A stretch of 64,000 bases of DNA from an uncultured Prevotella sp. (GCA_937889855.1 CALBYK010000319.1:62001-126000); one strand, 5' to 3'; shown: positions 1 through 8,599, counted from the stretch's first letter. The notes: generated by a model not told the origin, from the sequence alone. A program made the numbers and translations.

Positions 1-76
1 AGATTCCAACAGAAGGAATCTTCACCTGCTGCCCAGACAGATACAGCCCTATATCTCCTTTGTACTCTTCCTGCAT
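1..76 (-). CDS. partial CDS running off the window, late operon
   Basis: An ATG at 76 opens a frame that stays open to the window edge (25 codons seen, beginning MQEEYKGDIGLYLSGQQVKI). It lies just past the stop of the preceding late gene, on the same strand, so it is probably the next gene of the structural operon. No clear ribosome site is visible upstream (only GTGATAG). The function cannot be judged from the fragment. Confidence 0.5.
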   Translation of the reverse strand, partial: MQEEYKGDIGLYLSGQQVKIPSVGI

Positions 77-82
77 AGACTA

Positions 83-676
83 TCACGAAATCCCGTCTTG
101 TCTTCCTGACTCGTCCTTCTTCTCGTCGTGGACTGTAATGTAAGACAAAGATACCCCGCCCCAATATTCATTGAGAGGGACTTGCTGAGCGCCTGAGAAC
201 TTAAGGGTACCAAGACCGCCAAGCCTCGTGTCCCGCATGGCGCTGTCAATATAGCCCGCAATCTTTATGGGGCGATATTCATAGTTGTCCATTTCCGCAT
301 ACTCATACTCTGAAAAGATATAAAATGTTATCAGGCAGTCTCTATACTTATCGTTCGATGTGGGCGCAAAATCGTCCATCATAATAATAACAAAAGACTT
401 TATGTCTTCATGCTCCTTGAGCGCAAGTCTCGGAATCGTGCGGATATACCCTTCCTTCTTCAGGCGACCAACACTATACTCTTTGATAAGCTCGTCATAG
501 GATGCATTTCCAAGAGTCAAGCAATCGGGCTTGTTGATTACAAGAAGCCTCTTGAGATTTTCGGCGTATCCCGGATTCTCCACAAACAGCTTCTTGATGA
601 TAAGCTCAAGGTCTTTCTCATAAGAGAAGAAAGAAGACCGTGTGGCGTCTACGATAGAGCTGGAACGTCTAATCAT
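83..676 (-). CDS. hypothetical late structural protein (197 aa)
   Basis: Uninterrupted 197-codon frame in the minus-strand late operon, 10 bases after the stop of the upstream gene. A strong ribosome site is present: the start is preceded by AGGAGGGGAAAA. The protein is mixed and soluble, with a basic N-terminus (MIRRSSSIVDATRSSF), and has no membrane segment or signal. Its place downstream of capsid, connector and Ig-domain genes suggests a tail or head-completion role. No motif settles it. TGA is the stop. Confidence 0.7.
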   Translation of the reverse strand: MIRRSSSIVDATRSSFFSYEKDLELIIKKLFVENPGYAENLKRLLVINKPDCLTLGNASYDELIKEYSVGRLKKEGYIRTIPRLALKEHEDIKSFVIIMMDDFAPTSNDKYRDCLITFYIFSEYEYAEMDNYEYRPIKIAGYIDSAMRDTRLGGLGTLKFSGAQQVPLNEYWGGVSLSYITVHDEKKDESGRQDGIS

Positions 677-686
677 TTTTCCCCTC

Positions 687-1814
687 CTACAGCGAATTTA
701 TATGCACAGGATACTCAACAACGTCCCCGCCATCTTTTGGAGAGAAGACAAGTTTGAAGTCTCCCTTGCGGCCAGACGTAATCTCAACCGTGCATTTTGT
801 ATCTTCGGTATCTATGACACGCGCAACGCGAGTGTCAGACACTCTAAATGTACCCGATACATTGGACTTATATTCAATTATATCATACGGATACACTTCT
901 TTTGGCCCCATTACACCCTTGCACTTACGCTCAATCGACACGTTCATGTGATAACCAGAGCGCTTGTCGCCATAGATAAGCTTGAAGCCCTTGATTGCTC
1001 CCTCGTGAACAAGAACGTTGCACATCTTGCCCTCTTGGGACTCTATCTCGACACGTTGATTTCCCTCAACCCTCCAAGAGAAGTCGGGGTTAAAATAGGA
1101 GTCTCTAATCATATATCCATAGGTGCCATTCTGCTCGACATTCTCCCTGCCAGCTATCTCGTGACACCCCTCGACGTTCACCACGGGGAGGTCTTCTAAG
1201 GGGTCATCATAGAACTCCCTTATCTCAAGTTCGATAATTCCTGGCACTGTTATCTCATCGATAACGTGAACCTCCCACTTGTGCCCGTCAATCTTCAGTT
1301 TGGTAAAACGATGAAAAAAGTCTATAGTTCTTTCATCTTTTTTGATATAAATAGTTCCAGACATATTGGGTTCATCATATTCGATGCCTTGCTTCTGATA
1401 CCAAGAGGCGTCTGTCTCGGTAGGCCCTTGCCAGTATATATGATACGTCTGCCCATCAACATCAAGAGTATAGCGGCACCGCAGAATTTCACTTCTGAGA
1501 TACGCTATCTCGGTAAGCATCGGAAGATACACCATCCAATAGGTGCCATCATCGACACACTGAAACACGTCCCCCGGCTGTAGACCAGACTCGAACTCAA
1601 CAGACAGCTTCTTCTTGTCGTAATCAGACTTCAGACCAGACGCCTCACTGTTTATCAGGCATTGCCATGCAGTTTTGTTCGGAACCACGATTGTGCGGGA
1701 GTTGTAGTTATTCTTAAGCGCCATTCTGAATGAACGCAACTTGTTCATCTTCATGCGACCAAGCTGGTCTCCGCCGTTATACTGAAGGCGAGCCGCCAGA
1801 GTCTTTACGGACAT
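687..1814 (-). CDS. structural protein with C-terminal Ig-like (BIG2-type) domain
   Basis: A 375-aa late-operon protein. The last 80 or so residues (about 295-375) read like a bacterial Ig-like repeat: alternating beta strands with the pattern KSNVSGTFRVSDTRVARVID followed by a strand-rich end (KGDFKLVFSPKDGG). Such domains are common on phage virion surfaces, where they bind carbohydrates weakly. The N-terminal part is rich in aromatic and charged residues, typical of adaptor or tail proteins. It starts at ATG just after the stop of the 1821-2141 gene. Assigning it to head-tail adaptor or tail is inference from gene order. Confidence 0.7.
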   Translation of the reverse strand: MSVKTLAARLQYNGGDQLGRMKMNKLRSFRMALKNNYNSRTIVVPNKTAWQCLINSEASGLKSDYDKKKLSVEFESGLQPGDVFQCVDDGTYWMVYLPMLTEIAYLRSEILRCRYTLDVDGQTYHIYWQGPTETDASWYQKQGIEYDEPNMSGTIYIKKDERTIDFFHRFTKLKIDGHKWEVHVIDEITVPGIIELEIREFYDDPLEDLPVVNVEGCHEIAGRENVEQNGTYGYMIRDSYFNPDFSWRVEGNQRVEIESQEGKMCNVLVHEGAIKGFKLIYGDKRSGYHMNVSIERKCKGVMGPKEVYPYDIIEYKSNVSGTFRVSDTRVARVIDTEDTKCTVEITSGRKGDFKLVFSPKDGGDVVEYPVHINSL

Positions 1815-1820
1815 GCCGCA

Positions 1821-2141
1821 TCACCGCTTTTCCAACATGCTCTGCTCAAGGTTCGAGAGCAGCGTGCAGCACTCAAAGATTGTGCGGCGATACAGCGGGA
1901 AGTCCACATCCTTGCCTTGCTTGCGCAAGCCCTCAAGCTTGCTCACGGTGGTAAGACCTCCGGGTTGGTCGTTTAAGAGACTAAAGAGGCCAGTAAGCTC
2001 AACGATGATTGTTTCCAGAGGCTTCATCCAGTCCTCGCCTTCCTCGCGAGCGGGGAGAAGCCTGAACACTTGGCCGGTGAGACGGTGGAGCCTGTCTGCT
2101 ACTATCTTCTCATCGCACTTAATTGTAGGACTTAGGCTCAT
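1821..2141 (-). CDS. small head-tail or tail protein, hypothetical
   Basis: The frame is open for 170 codons, but its first part overlaps the upstream gene in another phase. I place the start at ATG 2141 (MSLSPTIKCDEKIVADRL), which has GGGTG about 8 bases upstream and gives 106 aa; an in-frame ATG at 2147 is an alternative. The product is alpha-helical and leucine-rich. The overlap with the upstream stop suggests translational coupling. Position between connector and Ig-domain genes suggests a small morphogenesis protein. No recognised family. Confidence 0.6.
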   Translation of the reverse strand: MSLSPTIKCDEKIVADRLHRLTGQVFRLLPAREEGEDWMKPLETIIVELTGLFSLLNDQPGGLTTVSKLEGLRKQGKDVDFPLYRRTIFECCTLLSNLEQSMLEKR

Positions 2142-2649
2142 GCACATCACCCAGCTTTCCTGGTTGTTTCTGCATAATAGTACGCATGGTAGACACGTAA
2201 GAGCCGTTGTCAGCGCGGCGTCTGCGTTTGTAGAGGCGTTGGAGTTTGAAACCCTCGTCTCGGTACGTCTGGCGCAGAGAGATGAGCTTTCCGATGTGAG
2301 ATGCCTGTGATGTGAAGGAAAAGTCCGAGCCACTATACTTCTGTCTCACGTTCTCAATGCTGGCGAGCTGGTAGTTAATCCATTCAACCACCATATACGA
2401 GCGGATGATTCGAACCTCTTCCGCCGTCAACAGACACTTGAACCGCTTGTTTGCCGTGTCAACGTTGAAGATGTCCTGTCTGGGAAACTCAAAGTGCGGC
2501 AACGCCGCCATAAGCAGCTCCTCAAGAATTTCTTGGGTGTCTTCCTTCGTCAGCTCCATAAACATATCATCCGTAATACCAGACAGAAAAGCATCATACA
2601 CCTCTTGGAAAGTCGTATACTCAGGCGTCGCATTCTCGCAGTTTGTCAT
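2119..2649 (-). CDS. probable head-tail connector-type protein
   Basis: 176 aa, with start ATG preceded by GGGAGGAAGTAT. The N-terminal half is acidic and helical (EVYDAFLSGITDDMFMELTK). The middle has FPRQDIFNVDTANKRFKCLL, and the C-terminal end is strongly basic (YKRRRRAD). In phages with this gene order (terminase, portal, scaffold, capsid, then small acidic helical proteins) this slot usually encodes a head-completion or connector protein. The call rests on order and composition, not on a motif. Confidence 0.6.
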   Translation of the reverse strand: MTNCENATPEYTTFQEVYDAFLSGITDDMFMELTKEDTQEILEELLMAALPHFEFPRQDIFNVDTANKRFKCLLTAEEVRIIRSYMVVEWINYQLASIENVRQKYSGSDFSFTSQASHIGKLISLRQTYRDEGFKLQRLYKRRRRADNGSYVSTMRTIMQKQPGKLGDVHEPKSYN

Positions 2650-2670
2650 ATACTTCCTCCCGTCAGAGCG

Positions 2671-3252
2671 TTATTTGTCCGTTGTGCGGCTTGAGCTTGT
2701 ACGGCGAGTCTTCGTAGAAGTAGCAGAAGAGGAAATGCGGCGCTTGCGGGCCGTAGCCTTCTTCTCAGTCTTCGTCTCGGACTCACGCTTGTTGCGAATC
2801 ATGTTGTCAACATTAACATCAAGAGCGTTGCTGATGGCCTCGCGGCGACGAGAATCGGGAATCTCAAGCTCGACGGCCTTGTCAAGCAGAGCCTCCTTGA
2901 TACCGTCAGGTGCAAAGTCAAGAGCGTCCAAGAGAACGTTGATATCAGCAGTCATAAGAGCGTCCACAATCTCCTTCTCGCCCCAATTGTACTCAACAAC
3001 ATCATCCTCAATGCCAAATTCCTTGGCGAGTTCGTTGTTACAAATCTGGACGTAGCTACGGAAGATGTTGCGGCATCCCTGGTCATAGGAGCACTCGCGC
3101 ACGTCTTCGACGCTTACCTCCATCTGGCTGCGGGGAGGAAGCTCAAAGCGCTTGCCATGGAGTGGCGTGATAATGACCACAGGATGGGCCACAAGATTGC
3201 GGATAACGACGTTATCTTTGTCAGAAACGGCGGTTGTGTTAATGGTTGTCAT
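2671..3252 (-). CDS. late structural protein with basic Ser/Thr-rich tail
   Basis: 193 aa, first gene downstream of the capsid terminator, start ATG with AAGGAGAATATTT. Residues 1-150 look like a folded acidic domain (RFELPPRSQMEVSVEDVREC). The last 40 residues are low-complexity K/R/S/T (ARKRRISSSATSTKTRRTSS), a likely disordered nucleic-acid-contacting tail. Similar short proteins after the major capsid gene act in head decoration or neck assembly, but this is inference only. Confidence 0.65.
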   Translation of the reverse strand: MTTINTTAVSDKDNVVIRNLVAHPVVIITPLHGKRFELPPRSQMEVSVEDVRECSYDQGCRNIFRSYVQICNNELAKEFGIEDDVVEYNWGEKEIVDALMTADINVLLDALDFAPDGIKEALLDKAVELEIPDSRRREAISNALDVNVDNMIRNKRESETKTEKKATARKRRISSSATSTKTRRTSSSRTTDK

Positions 3253-3274
3253 AAATATTCTCCTTTTTTATCCT

Positions 3275-3318
3275 AAAAAAGCGGAGGAGGGGATTTGGTA
3301 TCTCCCTCCCCCGCTTTT
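3275..3318 (-). terminator. intrinsic terminator after capsid gene
   Basis: Read on the minus strand, a GC-rich hairpin (AAGCGGGGGAGGG paired with CCCCTCCTCCGCTT, loop about 9) is followed by a run of Ts. It sits between the capsid read-through domain and the next late gene. It would stop most capsid transcription and lower expression of downstream genes. Confidence 0.75.
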
Positions 3319-3356
3319 CTCTATTAAAAACTAAATAAATGCCCGGTGACTAGAAC

Positions 3357-4010
3357 CTATTTTGTGGAATTTTTTACATCAAGATAATACTGAACCTGAT
3401 TTTCCTTAATCTCACCATTGGCAGTCATTCCAGTCTTATCTGTGACGGAGGCGTTATCTCCATCCGTCCAGACAGTGGGCTTGCCATAAGCCTCGGTCGT
3501 GTTGACAATCTTAGAGTTGACCGTCAGACTCGAAGCGGGTGAACCCTCGTTTGAACTCTGGGAAACCTCAATTCCGCCAAAATTGTTACCCGAGACGTCA
3601 ACCCCGCTGCCAAGAGTGGCAGTTGAGCTGTTGACCAAGATGCCAGCGTTCGCGCCAGTGGAAGTGATGTTCTCAATAGTATATGTGCCATTGTAGAACT
3701 GCACGCCGTAGGTGCTGTTCCACTTGGTGGTGTCGGCAGTGTTCTTGACCGCGATGTTGTGGACGTGCGCACCGTCACCTGTCACAACGAGGTTCTGACC
3801 TGTTGTGGAGAATGTGACTGTGTGGCCTTGTCCATCAACATCGACCTTGCGGCCAATAGCAATCGGGGTGGCAACCGAGAAGTCGCTTGTCACGGAGATT
3901 GTCTGAATGTCTTGGTTGTCCAAAGCCGCACGCAGCTGCGTAACGTTCGCTACGTCAGCGTGCGTGGTTGGCTCTGGCTCGGGTGGCTCTGGCTCGGGAG
4001 TCTGGTTGTC
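3357..4010 (-). CDS. in-frame domain after the capsid TGA stop (probable read-through extension)
   Basis: This frame is exactly in phase with the major capsid gene and begins directly after its TGA. It reads a proline-rich linker (DNQTPEPEPPEPEPTTHADV) and then about 190 residues of beta-helix-like repeats (VTQLRAALDNQDIQTISVTS, then N/G/T-rich strands) to a TAG at 3357. There is no ATG, GTG or ribosome site at its head. The only start-like codon, TTG 3923, lacks a Shine-Dalgarno. The best reading is a minor, C-terminally extended capsid protein made by TGA read-through, analogous in layout to Ig-extended capsid proteins made by recoding in other phages. A sequencing error or a mutated fusion is the alternative. 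Confidence 0.7.
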   Translation of the reverse strand, partial: DNQTPEPEPPEPEPTTHADVANVTQLRAALDNQDIQTISVTSDFSVATPIAIGRKVDVDGQGHTVTFSTTGQNLVVTGDGAHVHNIAVKNTADTTKWNSTYGVQFYNGTYTIENITSTGANAGILVNSSTATLGSGVDVSGNNFGGIEVSQSSNEGSPASSLTVNSKIVNTTEAYGKPTVWTDGDNASVTDKTGMTANGEIKENQVQYYLDVKNSTK

Positions 4011-5045
4011 TCAGACAGTCTCAAGCTTGAGAGAGCTGTTGTTATAGACGCAAATAGAAGGATTGGTGAGGATGGCAACACCGAACTTCTTGTAGGTCTG
4101 CATGTCACGAGACCAGTCGTCGTTGTCGTTGACATCACGAACAGCCGTCTGACCCTCGAAGGCAATCTTGACGGGCTTCTCAGCGCCAGAGTTGATGATG
4201 TAGGCGTTGGAAGGGTCAATGACCTTCTTGGCGTTGGTGGCGTCCTCCATGGACTGTGGGAGAATCACGATGTTGTGGCCCTTGTAGCGGGGAAGATAGC
4301 CCTGGCCCCAAATCGTGTCCTTCATCTCGTTGGAAGCCCACGCCTCGGCAGGAAGCATCGTGGCGGCGAACTCATAGGTGCAGTAGATGGTAGCGGGAGC
4401 GCCAGCATAGGAGTCGGCGATGGCAAGCAGACGGTCCATGGAGGCAGAGTCAAACTTGGAAGCCGTGACCTTGTTGGGGGCGGGAAGCTCGGAGACGGCA
4501 GAGGCAAGAGCCTTGGCAATCTCACGGTAGATATACTCGTCCATGCCCTCGAGAATGACGTCGGTAAGGTCAGAGAACTGAATGCGGCCATCGAGGAATT
4601 CCTCAAAGCCGATGCGAGCAGCGGCACCAATGGCGTTCATCTTGACTTCAAGACGCTCACCATCAAGCATGAAGGTCTCGTAACGACCAGCAAGGCCGAC
4701 CTGCGTGACAAACTGCTTGGCGCGCATACGGGAAGCCTCGGTGATGCGGCGCACGAAGACAACCTTGTCACCCTGAGGAACGGTGGAAACGTCAGCGAAC
4801 TGCTCGTACTGCTGGAGAACCTTGGCGGGAAGCACCTCGTCAATAGTCTGCTCGATGAGAGAGAAGATGGTGTTCTTATTCTCACGGAAAGAGCGATAAT
4901 CACCAGCGAGTTCGTTCATCTGGGCGCGGAGCAAATCAGAGGTCTGCTCGGCAGAGTACTTCTCGTTCTCGGAGAAGCTAAAAGCGGTCTTGTTAGAAGC
5001 GGCAACGGCGAGCTTCACAAGAGAATCAAACTTCAGAAGTTCCAT
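4011..5045 (-). CDS. major capsid protein, HK97-type
   Basis: 344 aa. The N-terminal helical segment (residues 1-100, with SEQ-type helices around DLLRAQMNELAGDYRSFREN) is followed by an alpha/beta core. The core includes the E-loop/P-domain-like stretch GYLPRYKGHNIVILPQSMED and the C-terminal DMQTYKKFGVAILTNPSICV pattern seen in HK97-fold capsid proteins of large siphoviruses and myoviruses. It lies after a small head protein and scaffold gene, as expected. The start is ATG 5045 with GAGAGGAGGAAAATAG. It ends in TGA followed by a long in-frame domain, described separately. Confidence 0.85.
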   Translation of the reverse strand: MELLKFDSLVKLAVAASNKTAFSFSENEKYSAEQTSDLLRAQMNELAGDYRSFRENKNTIFSLIEQTIDEVLPAKVLQQYEQFADVSTVPQGDKVVFVRRITEASRMRAKQFVTQVGLAGRYETFMLDGERLEVKMNAIGAAARIGFEEFLDGRIQFSDLTDVILEGMDEYIYREIAKALASAVSELPAPNKVTASKFDSASMDRLLAIADSYAGAPATIYCTYEFAATMLPAEAWASNEMKDTIWGQGYLPRYKGHNIVILPQSMEDATNAKKVIDPSNAYIINSGAEKPVKIAFEGQTAVRDVNDNDDWSRDMQTYKKFGVAILTNPSICVYNNSSLKLETV

Positions 5046-5067
5046 TATACTATTTTCCTCCTCTCAA

Positions 5068-5577
5068 TTAAGCAGAAATAACACGGACTTTAACGGCAGG
5101 CTGACCATCAGGCATGGTGGTCTCCTTGACAACCTCGACGCAAAGGCCCTTACCCTCGGTACCACCAGTGGCAAGAACGCCGTCGTCTGTGCCAGGAGCA
5201 AGAAGGTCGCCCTTGTTGTAAGAGCCATCGGCGAGGTTGTTGGTGGTGAAGACGTCACCAGCGACCATGCCGAAGACGCGAGGAACCATGACGCCGTGGA
5301 GCGCGTCCTCCTTGGTCATAGCGTAGTCGCGGTGATTCTGCTTGCGCTCGTCATAGAGCTTCTCCTCGTTGAAAACCATCATCCAAGGACCCTTGCCGGT
5401 AAAGTCAACCTTGCCAGCAGCATAATCATACTTGACGAAAGTGCCCTGCTCGAGAACGTTGATAGAATCGTCTGCGGGAAGCTGTGCATAGACACGACCG
5501 TCGCGGGGTGCGCTCAGGTGATTGGGCTCGACCTGACGATAGCCCTTGACGCTATCCTTAGCAATAGTAACTGCCAT
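5068..5577 (-). CDS. probable head decoration/stabilisation protein
   Basis: 169 aa, between the scaffold-type gene and the major capsid gene, ATG with GGAGGAAAGTAGCAAA upstream. Sequence features: a beta-rich protein with EQGTFVKYDYAAGKVDFTGK and KGDLLAPGTDDGVLATGGTE segments, like small trimeric head-decoration proteins that precede capsid genes. No cleavage or catalytic motif seen. Short intergenic gaps on both sides put it in the capsid operon. Confidence 0.65.
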   Translation of the reverse strand: MAVTIAKDSVKGYRQVEPNHLSAPRDGRVYAQLPADDSINVLEQGTFVKYDYAAGKVDFTGKGPWMMVFNEEKLYDERKQNHRDYAMTKEDALHGVMVPRVFGMVAGDVFTTNNLADGSYNKGDLLAPGTDDGVLATGGTEGKGLCVEVVKETTMPDGQPAVKVRVISA

Positions 5578-5604
5578 TTTGCTACTTTCCTCCTTCTTTC
5601 GTAT

Positions 5605-6294
5605 TTATTTTTCCAGTGAACGGAACGCAGCTTGAATGTCGCTGACAACTTCCGCATTTTCCGTATTGTCAAGAGAGAAGGAAAGGATAGAATCGGTATC
5701 CACTTCCTCCTCGTGATGGCCGTCTACCGTAGAGAAGTCAACGTTCTTGCGAACGTAGACGAGAGCAAGCTTCTCCTCAATCTGCTCAAGAGAATACTCT
5801 TCCTTGTGAGCAACAATCTCGGCCTTATCCTCGTCACTAAGCATGTGGTACTTGGCGATGAGAGCATCCTTTTCCTTGTTCTCGACAGAGAGCTTGAACT
5901 GACGAAGCTCGTCAAGCTCTGCCTTCAGAGCCTCATTCTCCTGCTCAAGAGCGAACTCATGAGAGGCATCTGGATCCTCATCGGAAGCCTCGCTCTTCGG
6001 CTCCTCCTCGACGGCGGCGAAGTCCGCCCCTGGCTGCGCGGGTTCGGATGGCTCCTCGACAGGCTCGTCCGTAAGCGCGTGGTCTGTCTTTGGCTCATCC
6101 TTGTCCTTCTTGTCGTCAGCAGCCTTCTCTTGCTCCTCTTCAGAAGGAGTCTCCTCATCTGTCTTCTCAACATCTTCGTCTGCCTTGGCGGGCTCGGCCT
6201 TGTCGTCCTTCTTGTCGCTCTCGCTGTTGGAAGCGACGTAATCGATGGCGGCCTCCTCCTGCGCAGGCTCCTCTAATGTCTTAGGCTTTGACAC
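5605..6294 (-). CDS. possible nested scaffold product from internal start
   Basis: Inside the 463-aa frame a perfect AAGGAGG lies 7 bases before an in-frame GTG at 6294 (an ATG at 6300 is only 1-2 bases from it). Initiation here would give about 229 aa containing only the acidic linker and coiled coil, that is, a free scaffold. Overlapping protease/scaffold genes in one frame are well known (lambda C/Nu3). The site is visible; its use is inference. Confidence 0.45.
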   Translation of the reverse strand: MSKPKTLEEPAQEEAAIDYVASNSESDKKDDKAEPAKADEDVEKTDEETPSEEEQEKAADDKKDKDEPKTDHALTDEPVEEPSEPAQPGADFAAVEEEPKSEASDEDPDASHEFALEQENEALKAELDELRQFKLSVENKEKDALIAKYHMLSDEDKAEIVAHKEEYSLEQIEEKLALVYVRKNVDFSTVDGHHEEEVDTDSILSFSLDNTENAEVVSDIQAAFRSLEK

Positions 6295-6996
6295 ATTCAT
6301 CCCTCCTTCTGATTTACTAACAATGTCTTTCAATTGGTTCATCATTGTGTATAAGCTATGAGCGAACTCAGCATTCTCTGTAAAGTTGCTCTCAACTCCT
6401 GTTACGGACGCGCCCTCGAAACAAGGTTCAACGTCATCCCCTAGAATACAGAGTTTGCTGAATACCGCATCATTGATAATGAAAAACTCCATTCCCGTTT
6501 CGGTATCATTTGCCCAACGGCCTTTCAGAGTCTTCTCATCAAGCTCCATGGATTGGGGCTGCCCCTCGTCAATAGCCTTCTGCGCCTCGGGGAACTGACC
6601 CGTCCAAAGATAACCCGTAGTCATCATGTATTCACGCTCGGTCTCGTTGCCAAAAGCGTCAATGTCATTGAACTTCTGGAACCACACCTTCGCGTCAGGC
6701 GCGACAAATCCAAAAGGAACGGTCTTGCAAGCAAACTTTATCTCGCCGTCCTCAATGGTGACGACCTTGCCGTGGTCTCCGAAGTCCTCAACGTCCTTGC
6801 GCCACGCACCAACGATGGGGGAGGTCGGCAGCGAATTCGCCATCTTCACCGCAGTATTCCTGTCAACGTAAGAGCCATTGCGGTTCTTGCCAAGGTAAAG
6901 CACCTTGATGTTGCATTGCGACACAAGCGGATTGTAAGGCTTGACGTCAATGAACTCGGGGCCATCAATGGTCTTCACAGACCTGTTATGAATCAT
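5605..6996 (-). CDS. capsid scaffold-type protein with N-terminal protease-like domain
   Basis: 463 aa. Residues 1-220 form a folded domain (KVLYLGKNRNGSYVDRNTAV, then SLPTSPIVGAWRKDVEDFGD) resembling the capsid maturation/scaffold proteins of siphoviruses. Residues 235-370 are extremely acidic and disordered (AEPAKADEDVEKTDEETPSE). Residues 370-463 are a coiled-coil tail (ENEALKAELDELRQFKLSVE), as in scaffolds. It sits between portal and capsid. Whether the N-terminal domain is an active prohead protease is not shown: I cannot point to a catalytic triad. An internal start is described separately. Confidence 0.7.
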   Translation of the reverse strand: MIHNRSVKTIDGPEFIDVKPYNPLVSQCNIKVLYLGKNRNGSYVDRNTAVKMANSLPTSPIVGAWRKDVEDFGDHGKVVTIEDGEIKFACKTVPFGFVAPDAKVWFQKFNDIDAFGNETEREYMMTTGYLWTGQFPEAQKAIDEGQPQSMELDEKTLKGRWANDTETGMEFFIINDAVFSKLCILGDDVEPCFEGASVTGVESNFTENAEFAHSLYTMMNQLKDIVSKSEGGMNVSKPKTLEEPAQEEAAIDYVASNSESDKKDDKAEPAKADEDVEKTDEETPSEEEQEKAADDKKDKDEPKTDHALTDEPVEEPSEPAQPGADFAAVEEEPKSEASDEDPDASHEFALEQENEALKAELDELRQFKLSVENKEKDALIAKYHMLSDEDKAEIVAHKEEYSLEQIEEKLALVYVRKNVDFSTVDGHHEEEVDTDSILSFSLDNTENAEVVSDIQAAFRSLEK

Positions 6997-7006
6997 AAAC
7001 AGCCTC

Positions 7007-8599
7007 CTACTTTCTACTCTCGCTCGTCTTGATAGTGGTCTCTGACTTCTTTTCGACGGGAACTTCCTCCCTGCCGCCCTTGTCTATCTCTGGGGTGACT
7101 GGTTTCGAATCGCCGTCGCCCTGACCGCCATCATCCTCTTGCTTGATGTCGCTGCCCGTCATGGTAGAGGACATCTGCGGGGGCGTGAATGCCTCGTTGA
7201 GCTTGAGAATCTGGTTCTCAAACAGAGCGGATGAAAGAACGACCGTCTGCGGCATTCCAAGAGCCACCTGAGTGAGCAGCTTGGAGTAGCCAATTGTGGT
7301 ATGCTCCTTATATGTAGAGGCCATATCCTTGTAGTTATAGACTGTCGTGGGAAGGATGTTTACACGGTAGACAAGCTTCTTGTTGGCTTGTTTGTTCAGT
7401 GGCGCTATCATCGTCTCAAGGTACTCCTCGAACTGCTGAATGAGGTCGCTGAGGCTGCCCTCGTCATTGGCGATGGAGCGCTCAAGGGCAACGGCGCCAT
7501 CGCTGTTGAACTGCGACTGCGAGACGCCGGCCTCGTTATAAACCGTTCTCTCGACCTTCTCAAGCTGGTCAACGGCAGAGACGTTGCCCTTGTCGGACAT
7601 GTCGGCCACATCAACGTCCGCAAGAGTTGATAGAACGTCAACTCCAACAGCGTCACCAATCATATCGACCGCCATGTTGTGGAACGCTTGCATCTCGTCA
7701 ACGTCAAACACGAGGTCGTTGTTCTTGTCAAGCGGGAACTTCTGGATGATAATCTTGAGAATCTGCTGAAGCATCTTCTGCAAGTCAATCTCCTGAGCCT
7801 TCTCCAGGTCCAAGAGGTGCGGAATCACGTTGAAGAACATCGGCATGTCACTGCCGTCAACGTTGAACTTCACCGTCTTCTTTGGGTCTAAGAGAACCCA
7901 GCCCTGGGCGTCACCGTTAAAGTCCTGCGGCAAGGTACCCGTCTTGTAGGACACATACGCCTGTTGGACTTCCTTGGGAAACATCTTCACCACACGCAGA
8001 CGATAGTCGTTATCCGAGAATTTATCGTCAAAGTACTTGACGTTGAACTCGACAGCGGGAGAGCCGTTGTAATCGTAACGACTGCGGCAATAGTCAACGG
8101 GAAGCTCCTGCAAGAACTCCCTGTCCCTTTGCGTGAGGCGATAGCCGTAGAAGCAACCGTTCTTTATCACCTTGACCGCGATTTCCGCGAAGTGCTTCTT
8201 CGGCTTCGAGTTCTCGATGAACATGCAAGCCTTGTACCACCCCTCGATTACCTTCTTATCAGGCACCTTCTTGTCATACTGGACTGGGGTGACGAAGAAG
8301 TCATATCGGAAGAAGTGGGCCATGTACTTGATAAGACGCTCGTAGATGCCGCTCTTGTCAAAGTAGAAGTCCGAGATTGCCCTTGCTTGTTTGTAGTCCT
8401 TCGTCGCAATGACCTTCTTGATCATTTCCTTTGTGATTGGCCTGTTAGAGCGGATCGCTCCCATCGCGTCTACATTGAGAAAGGCATCGTCGCGCAAGGT
8501 CTTGCCGCCAACCTTAATCTTGTTGTAGTTGATGGCGTTGTTTCTATACCAGCTGGAAAAGTCAATCTTCTTGCGCCGTGAATCAGTAAGTTCTGCCAT
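7007..8599 (-). CDS. portal protein
   Basis: 530 aa, the right size and position (terminase, portal, scaffold, capsid). It has the portal-like N-terminal region with aromatic-rich helices (SGIYERLIKYMAHFFRYDFF), a long central helical stem (EIDLQKMLQQILKIIIQKFP), and an asparagine/serine stretch with DGAVALERSIANDEGSLSDL before the crown. The C-terminus is acidic and disordered. It forms the dodecameric DNA entry ring and docks the terminase. ATG 8599 with a GGAGG site just upstream. No frameshift seen. Confidence 0.85.
   Translation of the reverse strand: MAELTDSRRKKIDFSSWYRNNAINYNKIKVGGKTLRDDAFLNVDAMGAIRSNRPITKEMIKKVIATKDYKQARAISDFYFDKSGIYERLIKYMAHFFRYDFFVTPVQYDKKVPDKKVIEGWYKACMFIENSKPKKHFAEIAVKVIKNGCFYGYRLTQRDREFLQELPVDYCRSRYDYNGSPAVEFNVKYFDDKFSDNDYRLRVVKMFPKEVQQAYVSYKTGTLPQDFNGDAQGWVLLDPKKTVKFNVDGSDMPMFFNVIPHLLDLEKAQEIDLQKMLQQILKIIIQKFPLDKNNDLVFDVDEMQAFHNMAVDMIGDAVGVDVLSTLADVDVADMSDKGNVSAVDQLEKVERTVYNEAGVSQSQFNSDGAVALERSIANDEGSLSDLIQQFEEYLETMIAPLNKQANKKLVYRVNILPTTVYNYKDMASTYKEHTTIGYSKLLTQVALGMPQTVVLSSALFENQILKLNEAFTPPQMSSTMTGSDIKQEDDGGQGDGDSKPVTPEIDKGGREEVPVEKKSETTIKTSESRK

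Noticed and set aside
1..90. Group I intron at the left edge (AGTCTATG and GATATAGGG look like P7 strands)
   Set aside because: The DNA reads cleanly as the start of a next gene (MQEEYKGDIGLYLSGQQ) and no splice makes a better protein.
4990..5619. Long plus-strand open frames opposite the late operon (also 3759-5081, 5632-6276, 13027-13389, 14140-14589)
   Set aside because: They are antisense shadows of well-supported capsid, scaffold and terminase-region genes: no ribosome sites and Leu/Val-rich or Arg-rich composition typical of mirror frames.
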